This document shows, in pieces, positions 35,694 through 44,100 of a stretch of 64,000 nucleotides of DNA (its first letter is position 1; each line of letters begins with the position of its first letter). A program made the translations under genes and the position numbers. Under the pieces are notes generated by a model. That model made no database searches and was not told the origin of the DNA. It saw only the letters and a list, made by a program, of their open reading frames with translations. Origin of the DNA: Saprospirales bacterium (lineage in GTDB: Bacteria > Bacteroidota > Bacteroidia > Chitinophagales > Saprospiraceae); the NCBI GenBank assembly GCA_016711045.1, contig JADJTT010000002.1, positions 861,846 to 925,845 on the forward strand, read 5' to 3'.

Positions 35694-36291
35694 TCGTACA
35701 ACCCACCGCTTTCGTAAAATTGGGATCGGGCTCTTCTCCACGCTCTAACGCTGCGATAGCATTCTCCACATAGCGGGTGGTCACACTGGAGGCGTCGCGT
35801 ACGTTGTCGTCGATGGCGCCGATGTAGCGAACCTTCCGGGTGTTGTCCAACAAAAAGATATGAGGGGTGCGCTCTGCCCCATATTGAGGATAGATCGTTT
35901 GCCCTTCATCCAGGAGGTAGACAAAGGGGAATTGTTTTTCCTGCGCGCGCTCAACCATCTTGTCAAAGCTGTCGTCCGACTGTGCAGCCGGATCGTTGGG
36001 ATTGATGGCGATAACCGGATAGCCCAGGGGCGCGTATTTGTTGTGCAACTCGATGATCCGGTCCTCATACATTACGGAAAACGGGCAGTGGTTGCAGGTA
36101 AAGGTCACGATAAATCCTTTGGCATCTGGGAAATCATCCAGGGAATAGCTTTTTCCATCTACTCCCTTAAGGTGAAAATTAGGGGCAATATCTCCAACCT
36201 GGAGGCCACCCTCGTCTGTTTTCTGGGTAACCGACACCAACATCGCAGCTCCGGCGAGGAGTACAAGCAAAACGGGAAAGAACTTCTTCAT
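35677..36291 (-). CDS. Exported thioredoxin-fold redoxin (AhpC/TSA-like)
   Basis: The 204-residue protein has an N-terminal hydrophobic signal (MKKFFPVLLVLLAGAAMLVS), then a thioredoxin fold with VGDIAPNFHLKGVDGKSYSL and the CxxC motif CNHC (Cys66, Cys69), followed by GYPVIAINPND, PFVYLLDEGQTI, and the cis-Pro segment RTPHIFLLD. This type, a thioredoxin-like redoxin with CNHCPF, is common in Bacteroidota as a periplasmic or membrane-anchored thiol oxidoreductase or peroxiredoxin-like protein. It lies 40 bases downstream of another thioredoxin-fold gene on the same strand, so the two may act together in envelope redox control. Confidence 0.85.
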   Translation of the reverse strand: MKKFFPVLLVLLAGAAMLVSVTQKTDEGGLQVGDIAPNFHLKGVDGKSYSLDDFPDAKGFIVTFTCNHCPFSVMYEDRIIELHNKYAPLGYPVIAINPNDPAAQSDDSFDKMVERAQEKQFPFVYLLDEGQTIYPQYGAERTPHIFLLDNTRKVRYIGAIDDNVRDASSVTTRYVENAIAALERGEEPDPNFTKAVGCTIKTVN

Positions 36292-36331
36292 GAGCGTAGG
36301 AATTTGATTTTGATAAAGGATTTGAAAATGA

Positions 36332-36880
36332 CTAAAAGAACGACGCGACAGCCGTTTTCAGGTCATCATATTTCTTCACAGGCCTATCAATAAACACGCG
36401 TTTCTCGGCATTGTAGATAATGGTGACAGGTATGGCGCCGCCCCAGGCAGGCTCCACGCGATCGATCCATGCGTTGTAATCACCATCCAGAAGGACCATC
36501 ACCTGGGATCGAAGTTGGCGGTCTTTGATAAAGGGGATCAGTTTGCTGTCTATTTGATCTGGAAAATCGAGGCTCACCAGAATAATCTTCAATTTCTGCC
36601 CGGCAAAATCGTCATGCAGTTGCTCGATGAAAGGAAGTTCCTCCACACATGGCTTGCACCAGGTAGCCCAAAAATTGATCAGGTAGGTCGTATCATTCTT
36701 TTGCTCGAAGATAGGGGCCAACTCCTCATACTTTTCAAACGTGGTCACCCCCACCCCCGTATGCGCATCCGTGGAAACTACCTCTGGGGATGTGGCAACT
36801 TCCTTCTGTCCACCAATACCCTGAGCCTGACAAGAAGACACCCACAAACTCGCCAAAAGGAACAACAGCGGAAATCGCAT
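36332..36880 (-). CDS. TlpA-like thioredoxin-fold lipoprotein
   Basis: I start at 36880 (MRFPLLFLLASLWVSSCQAQ), a lipoprotein signal with Cys17; an ATG three codons earlier is also possible. The 182-residue product carries a TlpA/ResA-type thioredoxin domain with WATWCKPC (Cys75, Cys78) and VEPAWGGAIPVTII (cis-Pro). Such proteins reduce disulfides in the envelope, for example for cytochrome c maturation. It heads a pair with the CNHC redoxin gene downstream. Confidence 0.87.
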   Translation of the reverse strand: MRFPLLFLLASLWVSSCQAQGIGGQKEVATSPEVVSTDAHTGVGVTTFEKYEELAPIFEQKNDTTYLINFWATWCKPCVEELPFIEQLHDDFAGQKLKIILVSLDFPDQIDSKLIPFIKDRQLRSQVMVLLDGDYNAWIDRVEPAWGGAIPVTIIYNAEKRVFIDRPVKKYDDLKTAVASFF

Positions 36881-36943
36881 ATAGAGCATTTTTTCTAATG
36901 TATTCCAATAAAACCCTTGAGCCGCTATTTGGTTCAGTGCGAA

Positions 36944-39900
36944 TTAGGCTCCATTCAGCTTGTATGCCAGACCCAGCCTTTCTATTTCCACAATAAACTC
37001 ATTATCTGCATGCACTTTCCGGGCTTTGGACACCAGGGGAAGCGTCATTTTATGGGCATGATCGATCACCACCACCTTGAGCTTGTGCTGCCCTTTGTAG
37101 CGTGTACACAAGGCATCCATCTCTTCGATCATTTTCTCTGAAATCGCCTCCAGGGGAATCTTCAGCGTGACGGATTGGGTGAGGTTCTTACTGGTGGATT
37201 CCAGGAGTTGCACCTCATTTATTCGCAGTTGGAAATCATCGGAATAGGAGCGTTGCTGGTAGCTGCCGCGGATAAACACGCATTGCCCCTCTTCCAGGAG
37301 GCTTTTATAGTTTTGATAATCTTCGCTAAACAGCATAAAATCGAGCGAGCCGGTAAAATCCTGGAGGGTAAACTGGCCGTAGCCGGTCCCTTTTTTGCTG
37401 ATGCGGTGGTTGGCTTTCATGACGATGCCTGCCACCTTCACTTCCCGTCCGATGTGGTTCTCGATCTCATCCAGGTTGCAGTTGGTATGTGCGTCAACCT
37501 CCGCCCGGTATTCGTCGAGCGGATGACCGCTGATGTAAATCCCGGTCACCTCCTTTTCCCTGTTGAGCTTTTCCATCAAGGGCCATTCGACTCCGACAGG
37601 GGGGACCGGTTCGGGAATCATGACCTCATCGGATGCGCCGAAGAGAGAGGTCAGGGCATCGGATATTTGAGCGTGGTAGGCCTGGCCGTATTTAAGCAAA
37701 TGCTCGATGAAGGTGTCGTATTTTTCACTGGGCGCAAAATACTGGGACCGGTCTATGTCTTCAAACAGGTCCAGCGCACCGCCCAGGGCCAGGCTCTCCA
37801 GCACTTTTTTATTGATCGCCCCCATATTGAGGCGCCGCATCATTTGGAACACGCTTTCAAATGGTCCGTTTTCCTTGCGTTCTTTGATGATCTCCTCCAC
37901 CGGTCCTTCTCCTACGCCTTTCAGGGCCGACATACCAAACCGGACTTGCCCGTTCTTGTTTACAGAAAAATCGGAGGCACTTTCATTGACATCGGGCCCC
38001 AGCACATCCAGGCCCATGCGCTTGCATTCTTTCAGGAAGAAAGTGACTTTTGAAATATCATTCTTGTTGTGCGTCAGCACCGAAGCCATAAACTCGGCCG
38101 GATAATGCGCCTTGAGATAAGCCGTCTGAAAGGCCACAAAGGCATAACAGGTGGAGTGCGACTTGTTGAAGGCATAAGAGGCAAACGCTTCCCAGTCTTT
38201 CCAAACCTTATCGAGCACGTCTTTGGGGTGGCCGTTGGCCGTGCCGCCTTCAATAAATTTGGGATAGAGCGCATCAATAATATCCTTTTTCTTTTTACCC
38301 ATCCCCTTCCGCAGGGCATCGGCCTGGCCTTTGGTAAAGCCCGCCAGCTTCTGGGAAAGGAGCATCACCTGTTCCTGATAGACCGTAATCCCGTAGGTTT
38401 CGGCCAGGTAGTCCTCCATCGCCGGCAGGTCGTAGGTAATAGCTTCGCGGCCGTGTTTACGGGCAATAAAGCTGGGGATATAAGCCAGTGGTCCCGGCCG
38501 GTAGAGCGCGTTCATCGCAATGAGGTCCTCAAACTTGGTGGGCGCAAGGTCCTTCATGTGCTTTTGCATCCCTTCGCTTTCATACTGGAAGATCGCTACG
38601 GTATCTCCGCGCTGAAACAGCTCGTAGGTCAACTCATCTTCGAGGGGTATTTCATCCGGATCGATTTTGACCCCGTGGGTCTCCTCGATCATGTGTACCG
38701 CATCCTTGATAATGGTGAGCGTCTTGAGCCCCAGGAAGTCCATTTTCAGCAACCCTGCATCTTCTGCGACGCTGTTGTCGAATTGCGTGACGAGCAGATC
38801 GCTGTCTTTGGCCGTGGTGACGGGCACGTATTTGGTGATATCGTCGGGTGTAATGACTACCCCGCAAGCATGAATCCCCGTATTGCGCACCGAGCCCTCC
38901 AGTTTGGTGGCCGTTTTGATCATCTGGGCGATATTGGAATTGCCTTCGGCCAACTGGCGAAATTGATATGCTTTTTCGATCTCGTCGCTATTGAGCTTTT
39001 CTTTGAGCCCGGGATCGATATCGCCTTTTGCCAATACTTTCTTTAGATTGGCCGCCAGGTTGATGGGGAACATTTTTGCCACCTGATCCACTTCGGACAA
39101 AGGGATATTCATCACCCTGCCCACATCGCGCAGGGATAGTTTGGCAGCCATGGTGCCGTATGTGACGATCTGAGCCACCTGATTGCGGCCGTATTTTTCC
39201 AGCACATAGTTGATGACCTTCTCCCGCCCTTCATCGTCGAAGTCGATGTCGATATCGGGCATGGACACCCGCTCGGGATTGAGGAAACGCTCAAACAGCA
39301 GGTCGTACTTGATCGGGTCGACGTTGGTGATACCCAAACAATAGGCCACCGCAGAACCGGCGGCAGAACCCCTTCCCGGACCCACCGAAACGCCCATTTT
39401 CCGGGCGGTAGTGGTAAAATCCTGCACAATCAGGAAGTAACCCGAATAGCCGGATTTTGTAATGACATCGAGTTCGAAGTTGATCCGTTCCTGCACATGG
39501 GGCGCAAGTATGGTCCCATACCTCCGCTTGGCGCCTTCAAACGCCAGGTAGCGCAGGAAGTCTTCCTGACTGGCAAATCCTTTGGGAAGGGGGAATGCGG
39601 GAAGCAGGACATCCCGCGCCAGGTCCAGTTTTTCGACTTTGTCCAGGATCTCCTGGGTATGATCCAGGCCCTGTGGCACATCCGAGAAAAGCCGGTTCAT
39701 CTCCTCCTGGGTCTTGAAATAAAAGTCGGAAGAGGGAAAACGGAACCGCTCCTTATCCTCCAGCAAGCTGTTGGTATTGATGCAGAGCAGGATATCGTGG
39801 GGCGAGGAATCTTCCTCGTCGACATAGTGCGAGTCGTTGGTCACGATGACCTTGATGTCGTATTTTTTGGCAAAGATCAGTAGCTGTTGGTTGACATCTT

Positions 39901-40483
39901 CCTGGCTGATACCCAGCCCATCGATGTTTTCCATGTTGCGATGGCGCTGCAGCTCGATGTAAAAATCTTCGCCCAGCAGATCGAGCCACCAGCGTATTTT
40001 TTCCTCTGCCTCGTCCAGTTTGCCCTGGAGGATAGCCTGCGGAATTTCGGCGCCGATACAGCAACTCGTGGCGATCAATCCTTCGTGGTATTTCAGGATG
40101 AGTTCCTTGTCGATGCGCGGGAATTTCCCGTACATCCCTTCGATGAATCCCAGGGAGCAGAGCTTGGAAAGATTTTCATACCCCTGCTTATTCTTTGCCA
40201 GCAGGAGCTGGTGGTGGCGCACATCCTGCTCTCCTTTTGCGCGGGAGAACGCTTTTTTATGGCGGTCTTCCACCAGGTAAAATTCGCAGCCCACCACCGC
40301 TTTAAGTCCCCGTTTGTTGGCCTCAGATACAAATTTAAAGGCTCCAAACATGTTGCCGTGATCCGTTAACGCCACGCCTTTCTGGCCGTCCTTCACGGCT
40401 TTATCCATCATGGCGCGGATATCACTGGCCCCATCCAACAGGGAATATTGCGTATGACAATGCAGGTGTGCGAATTCTGGCAT
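36944..40483 (-). CDS. dnaE: DNA polymerase III alpha subunit
   Basis: The 1179-residue protein starts MPEFAHLHCHTQYSLLDGA, a PHP domain. The C-family polymerase core follows, with GPGRGSAAGSAVAYCLGIT and the catalytic acids in PDIDIDFDDEG (about residue 410). Further on are the (HhH)2 region and an OB-fold (VKVAGIVMKANHRISKKGTG to LEEGQCVFIRGSY, about 990-1060). Length matches DnaE1 (about 1160). It is the replicative polymerase. The start lies in a 301-base divergent region with two hairpins. A minus-strand TATCTTCG at 40583-40576 is a possible -7 element. Confidence 0.96.
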   Translation of the reverse strand: MPEFAHLHCHTQYSLLDGASDIRAMMDKAVKDGQKGVALTDHGNMFGAFKFVSEANKRGLKAVVGCEFYLVEDRHKKAFSRAKGEQDVRHHQLLLAKNKQGYENLSKLCSLGFIEGMYGKFPRIDKELILKYHEGLIATSCCIGAEIPQAILQGKLDEAEEKIRWWLDLLGEDFYIELQRHRNMENIDGLGISQEDVNQQLLIFAKKYDIKVIVTNDSHYVDEEDSSPHDILLCINTNSLLEDKERFRFPSSDFYFKTQEEMNRLFSDVPQGLDHTQEILDKVEKLDLARDVLLPAFPLPKGFASQEDFLRYLAFEGAKRRYGTILAPHVQERINFELDVITKSGYSGYFLIVQDFTTTARKMGVSVGPGRGSAAGSAVAYCLGITNVDPIKYDLLFERFLNPERVSMPDIDIDFDDEGREKVINYVLEKYGRNQVAQIVTYGTMAAKLSLRDVGRVMNIPLSEVDQVAKMFPINLAANLKKVLAKGDIDPGLKEKLNSDEIEKAYQFRQLAEGNSNIAQMIKTATKLEGSVRNTGIHACGVVITPDDITKYVPVTTAKDSDLLVTQFDNSVAEDAGLLKMDFLGLKTLTIIKDAVHMIEETHGVKIDPDEIPLEDELTYELFQRGDTVAIFQYESEGMQKHMKDLAPTKFEDLIAMNALYRPGPLAYIPSFIARKHGREAITYDLPAMEDYLAETYGITVYQEQVMLLSQKLAGFTKGQADALRKGMGKKKKDIIDALYPKFIEGGTANGHPKDVLDKVWKDWEAFASYAFNKSHSTCYAFVAFQTAYLKAHYPAEFMASVLTHNKNDISKVTFFLKECKRMGLDVLGPDVNESASDFSVNKNGQVRFGMSALKGVGEGPVEEIIKERKENGPFESVFQMMRRLNMGAINKKVLESLALGGALDLFEDIDRSQYFAPSEKYDTFIEHLLKYGQAYHAQISDALTSLFGASDEVMIPEPVPPVGVEWPLMEKLNREKEVTGIYISGHPLDEYRAEVDAHTNCNLDEIENHIGREVKVAGIVMKANHRISKKGTGYGQFTLQDFTGSLDFMLFSEDYQNYKSLLEEGQCVFIRGSYQQRSYSDDFQLRINEVQLLESTSKNLTQSVTLKIPLEAISEKMIEEMDALCTRYKGQHKLKVVVIDHAHKMTLPLVSKARKVHADNEFIVEIERLGLAYKLNGA

Positions 40484-40501
40484 TTTTTTGATTTTGATTG
40501 A

Positions 40502-40534
40502 TGAACGACCTGCGCCTTCAGCGCAGGTCGTTCA
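40502..40534. repeat. Hairpin just upstream of dnaE
   Basis: Fourteen-base perfect arms (tgaacgacctgcgc, 40502-40515, with 40521-40534) close a 5-base loop. It is 19 bases before the dnaE start codon, in a divergent gene region, so it is likely in the dnaE mRNA leader rather than a terminator. Confidence 0.65.
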
Positions 40535-40646
40535 ATAGCAATGGTATTTCGTGGTTTTGCATTTCGGAAAGTGTTCCGAAGATACCACTTTTACCCTGCC
40601 TTGAAAGGATGAACCGGCAACTTTTTTTCCACAACAGGAGGAGTTG

Positions 40647-40687
40647 TTTTCCCCCAACTGCGACCTTCGGCCGCAGTTGGGGGAAAA
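40647..40687. repeat. Second hairpin in the dnaE / LpxH-like divergent region
   Basis: Sixteen-base perfect arms (40647-40662 with 40672-40687, ttttcccccaactgcg) close a loop that contains CTTCGG. The A and T ends could make it terminator-like on either strand, but no gene ends here. Apart from the two hairpins I see nothing coding in 40484-40784. Confidence 0.6.
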
Positions 40688-40784
40688 AATAATTTAATGT
40701 ATTCATAATTGGCTCTTTACAATGGCTTTACAACTGAGCTGCATCTTGCAGCCGGATTGAAAATTCCATTAAAAATCTTTTCCA

Positions 40785-41645
40785 GTGAAAAGAGAACTCG
40801 ACATTGCCATCATCTCCGACGTCCATCTGGGTACTTATGGATGCCATGCGAAGGAACTCCTGCAGTACCTGAAAAGCATTCAACCCAAGATGCTCATCCT
40901 CAATGGGGACTTCATTGATATTTGGCAGTTTCGGAAAAAATATTTCCCTAAAGAACACCTGCAGGTCATCCAACGGGTACTGAAAATGTCGGGGCAAGGC
41001 ACGAAAGTTTACTACATCACCGGCAACCACGACGACACCCTGCGCCGGTACTCCGATTTTTCGGCCGGCAACATCCACCTGCGCGACAAGCTCATTCTGC
41101 AACTCAACGGAAAGAACTATTGGATCTTTCACGGAGACGTGTTCGATGTCTTCATCAAATACTCCCCCTGGATCGCCCGCCTGGGCGGCAAAGGCTACGA
41201 CATGCTGATCCGCATCAACCGGCTTATCAACCTCATGCGCGTGAGCATGGGCAAGTCGCGTATGTCTTTTGCCAAAAAAATAAAAAGCAGGGTAAAAGAA
41301 GCCGTAAAGTTTATCGGCGACTTTGAAGACACCGCGATCAAACTGGCCTCGGACCAAGGATACGATTATGTCATCTGCGGCCACATCCACCGCGCTCAAA
41401 TGCGTGTGGTGGAGACAGATAAAAAACCAGTGACCTATCTCAATTCCGGAGATTGGGTGGAAAGCCTCACCGCACTGGAATACAACTGGGGCAAATGGAC
41501 CATCTACGAATACGACGAGATGGACTTCGACTATGTCAGCCCCCGCCTTCGCGTAGAAGATAATGAGCCGGAAGAAGCTGCCATGCCGCTGAATGCGGAG
41601 GAGTTGTTCCGGCAAATCGTGCAGCAAGGGCAATCCAGTCATTAA
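40785..41645 (+). CDS. Metallophosphoesterase, UDP-2,3-diacylglucosamine diphosphatase-like (LpxH family)
   Basis: The 286-residue protein has the five calcineurin-type metal motifs: SDVHLG (Asp12, His14), NGDFID (Asp42), GNHDD (81-85), HGDVFD (His116) and CGHIHRA (about 196). Order and spacing resemble LpxH, which cleaves UDP-2,3-diacylglucosamine to lipid X in lipid A synthesis at the inner membrane. It is longer than E. coli LpxH (240) and carries a basic helical insert (SRMSFAKKIKSRVKEAVKF). Neighbours give no extra support, so other phosphoesterase substrates cannot be excluded. Confidence 0.8.
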   Translation: MKRELDIAIISDVHLGTYGCHAKELLQYLKSIQPKMLILNGDFIDIWQFRKKYFPKEHLQVIQRVLKMSGQGTKVYYITGNHDDTLRRYSDFSAGNIHLRDKLILQLNGKNYWIFHGDVFDVFIKYSPWIARLGGKGYDMLIRINRLINLMRVSMGKSRMSFAKKIKSRVKEAVKFIGDFEDTAIKLASDQGYDYVICGHIHRAQMRVVETDKKPVTYLNSGDWVESLTALEYNWGKWTIYEYDEMDFDYVSPRLRVEDNEPEEAAMPLNAEELFRQIVQQGQSSH

Positions 41646-41687
41646 AAATAGTTTCCTATTTTTACCGGTCAATAAAAATTAATGAAT

Positions 41688-41718
41688 GGAGCGGGTGCGC
41701 ATAAAGCACACCCGCTCC
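41688..41718 (+). terminator. Hairpin between LpxH-like gene and BASS transporter
   Basis: Perfect 10-bp arms (ggagcgggtg at 41688-41697, cacccgctcc at 41709-41718) and a further inner gc pair form a stem 43 bases after the stop at 41645 and 15 bases before the next ATG. It may end the first transcript or modulate the second. Confidence 0.5.
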
Positions 41719-41732
41719 GTTCAAGAAATCCT

Positions 41733-42656
41733 ATGACCGACCTCGACCAAATCCATATCAATTTCAGCCCGGACCAGTTGACGCTGCTCAATATCGTGCT
41801 GGCTTTCATTCTGTTTGGGGTGGCACTCGACCTGAAGCCGGAGGATTTCAAACGGGTATTTTCAGCCCCTCGCTCCGTCCTGGTCGGCTTCTTTGCCCAA
41901 TACCTCTTCTTGCCCGTCCTGACGCTGGGAATGATCTGGGTTTTCAACGCGCCGGCCAGCCTGGCCCTCGGGATGATCCTGGTTGCGGTATGCCCGGGGG
42001 GCAACATTTCCAATTTCATGACCCACCTGGCCCGCGGCAATATCGCCCTGTCGGTCACGCTGACCTCTTTCACCACCCTGAGCGCCATCATCCTGACGCC
42101 ACTCACGTTTTCTTTCTGGTCCTCACTCGTGCCTCAGGCCCAGGAACTCCGTGCCACGATCTTCGTCGAGCCCCAACAGATGTTCAAGACCATCTTCCAA
42201 CTCATCTTTATCCCTGTCGTCTTGGGGATGGGCACCAAACAGCTATTCCCCAAGGTGGCGCTGTGGCTTTACCGACCCACGCGCATCCTTTCCCTGGCGA
42301 TTTTCATCGTCTTCATCGTCGTGGCGATCCACGGGAATTGGGAAAATATTCGCACCTACCTCTCCGATATTTTCTTCCTGGTATTCCTATACAACGGCCT
42401 GGCCATGGCCAGCGGCTATTTCCTCGCCCGCCTCTTCAAACGCCCGGAAGTCGACGCCCGGGCTCTCACTATGGAGACCGGTATCCACAACACGGGCCTC
42501 GGCCTCATCCTGGTCTTTAACTTCTTCAACGGCCTCGGGGGTATGGCTATCATGTTGGCGTGGTGGGGAATTTGGGATTTGATCTCGTCGTTTGCGCTGG
42601 GGCTATGGTGGAATCGGAATCATCCCAAAGAGTGGAGCGTGGAGCGTGGAGCGTGA
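41733..42656 (+). CDS. Bile acid:sodium symporter (BASS) family transporter
   Basis: I start at 41733 (MTDLDQIHINFSPDQLTLLN); the earlier ATG at 41682 lies before the hairpin. The 307-residue protein has about nine or ten membrane helices. It has the family features FILFGVALDL, VAVCPGGNISNFMTHLARGN (crossover region with Asn), and METGIHNTGLGL (second crossover). BASS proteins take up bile acids, pantoate, pyruvate or other organic anions with sodium; the substrate here is not evident. The last residues (EWSVERGA) are encoded by a repeated gtggagc element that overlaps the 3' end. Confidence 0.88.
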   Translation: MTDLDQIHINFSPDQLTLLNIVLAFILFGVALDLKPEDFKRVFSAPRSVLVGFFAQYLFLPVLTLGMIWVFNAPASLALGMILVAVCPGGNISNFMTHLARGNIALSVTLTSFTTLSAIILTPLTFSFWSSLVPQAQELRATIFVEPQQMFKTIFQLIFIPVVLGMGTKQLFPKVALWLYRPTRILSLAIFIVFIVVAIHGNWENIRTYLSDIFFLVFLYNGLAMASGYFLARLFKRPEVDARALTMETGIHNTGLGLILVFNFFNGLGGMAIMLAWWGIWDLISSFALGLWWNRNHPKEWSVERGA

Positions 42657-42720
42657 AAGAACGGCCGAGGCAACTTGGTTGCCTCGGAATCACTCCACAC
42701 TCCACGCTCAACTCTCCACT
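42632..42720. repeat. GTGGAGC repeat with central hairpin between convergent genes
   Basis: Tandem tggagcg units (42632-42656) and a loosely complementary tract (ccacactccacgctcaac, about 42693-42710) flank a perfect 10-bp hairpin at 42665-42687 (ccgaggcaac). The hairpin lies between the symporter stop and the queG stop, so it fits a bidirectional terminator. The left repeat provides the last codons of the symporter. Confidence 0.65.
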
Positions 42721-43639
42721 AAAAAATTATGTTCCGCATAATGCCCCGATACTTCGCCCTCCTCACCGCCGACCGCTTAAACACCCGCCCAAACACTTCC
42801 TCCGTCAATTCCTGCCAGTCGTGGTTGGTCATGGACAGGAGATCGGGATGCGGCTCAAAGGCGGGCTCGGAATGGGGTTGGGAAAAGCGGTTCCAGGGAC
42901 AAACCTGCTGGCATACGTCACAGCCGAACATCCAGTCGTCCATTTTATCCTTAAATTCCTCGGGGATGGCCTCTTTCAATTCGATGGTGAGGTAGGAGAT
43001 GCATTTGGAAGCGTCGAGCAGGTAGCCCTCGGGCGAGATAGCCTCGGTGGGACAGGCCTCGATGCAGCGGCGGCAGGTTCCGCAATAGTCTTTGATGGGG
43101 CCGTCTGGTTCGAGCTCAAGGTCGATGATGAGCTCGGCGAGGAAGAAATGTGAGCCGGCCCTTGGGTGAATGAGCAAGGTGTTTTTACCGATCCAGCCGA
43201 TGCCGCTGCGTTTGGCCCAGTCGCGCTCAAGCACCGGTGCACTGTCGACGAAGCAACGGCCCTCGACCTCGCCCACCTGTTGACGAAGGGCGTCGAGTAA
43301 CGCGTGGAGCTTGTCGCGCACTACGTGGTGGTAATCCTCCCCATAGGCGTACATCGAGAGCTTCGGCGCCGTGGGGTCTTCCTGTTTTTTTTCAGTGAAA
43401 TAATTATATAGCAGGGAGACGACCGACTTGGCGCCGGGCACCAATTCGCGGGGATCGATGCGTTTGTCGAAGTGGTTTTCCATATAGCCCATCTTCCCAT
43501 GGAATCCTTTCGACAGCCATTCCTCCAGGCGACGGGCCTCCTCGTCCATGCGTTCGGCGCGGGAAACACCGACGAAGGAAAAACCAAGGCGCTGGGCTTC
43601 TTGTTTGAGGAAGTGGGTATGTTGGGTACGATGGTTCAT
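42719..43639 (-). CDS. queG: Epoxyqueuosine reductase
   Basis: I start at 43639 (MNHRTQHTHFLKQEAQRLGF); an ATG eight codons earlier is possible. The 306-residue product matches QueG: N-terminal cobalamin-binding fold (YMENHFDKRIDPRELVPGAKS, YGEDYHHVVRDKL), VDSAPVLERDWAKRSGIGWIGKNT, and two 4Fe-4S cluster motifs (CGTCRRCIEACP and FGCDVCQQVCPWN). E. coli QueG is longer because of a C-terminal repeat region absent here, as in many Bacteroidota. It reduces epoxyqueuosine to queuosine in tRNA, using cobalamin. Confidence 0.93.
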   Translation of the reverse strand: MNHRTQHTHFLKQEAQRLGFSFVGVSRAERMDEEARRLEEWLSKGFHGKMGYMENHFDKRIDPRELVPGAKSVVSLLYNYFTEKKQEDPTAPKLSMYAYGEDYHHVVRDKLHALLDALRQQVGEVEGRCFVDSAPVLERDWAKRSGIGWIGKNTLLIHPRAGSHFFLAELIIDLELEPDGPIKDYCGTCRRCIEACPTEAISPEGYLLDASKCISYLTIELKEAIPEEFKDKMDDWMFGCDVCQQVCPWNRFSQPHSEPAFEPHPDLLSMTNHDWQELTEEVFGRVFKRSAVRRAKYRGIMRNIIF

Positions 43640-43713
43640 TCCTGTCGGATTCAATACAGCCAATTTCGCAATTTCCGGTATATTTACGGCAAGTGAAAGG
43701 TAAAACTACAAAC

Positions 43714-44058
43714 ATGTCACAAGTCACCGAATTTAATGAATACCGCGCCAAGATGAACGAAAAGATCCTGGCGCAGGACAATAAAGTACTCAAGCGCTTC
43801 TTCAGCCTCGATAACCAGGCCTATCAGGACGGAGCCCTTCCCGAAAAGACCAAGGAACTCCTCGGCCTCATCGCCTCCATGGTGCTGCGCTGCGACGACT
43901 GCATCCGCTACCACCTCGGCACCTGCTACGAACTGGGCGTCACCCGCGACGAAGTCTTCGAAGTCTTCGCTATCGCAAATCTGGTGGGCGGGTCGATCTG
44001 TATCCCGCATACCCGCCGGGCTGTAGAATACTGGGAAGCCCTGGAGCGTGAAGCGTAA
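43714..44058 (+). CDS. Carboxymuconolactone decarboxylase (AhpD-like) family protein
   Basis: I start at 43714 (MSQVTEFNEYRAKMNEKILA). The 114-residue single-domain protein has the family signature CDDCIRYHLGTCYELGV, with Cys60, Cys63 and His67 forming the AhpD-type redox site. Proteins of this kind act as small peroxidases or alkylhydroperoxidase partners; few have been tested. It is divergent from queG (74 bases between starts) and 42 bases upstream of the helicase gene on the same strand. Confidence 0.88.
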   Translation: MSQVTEFNEYRAKMNEKILAQDNKVLKRFFSLDNQAYQDGALPEKTKELLGLIASMVLRCDDCIRYHLGTCYELGVTRDEVFEVFAIANLVGGSICIPHTRRAVEYWEALEREA

Positions 44059-44100
44059 AGACGCCATACCTGGCGTCTCCCCCCTAGCAAAAGAAAATCT

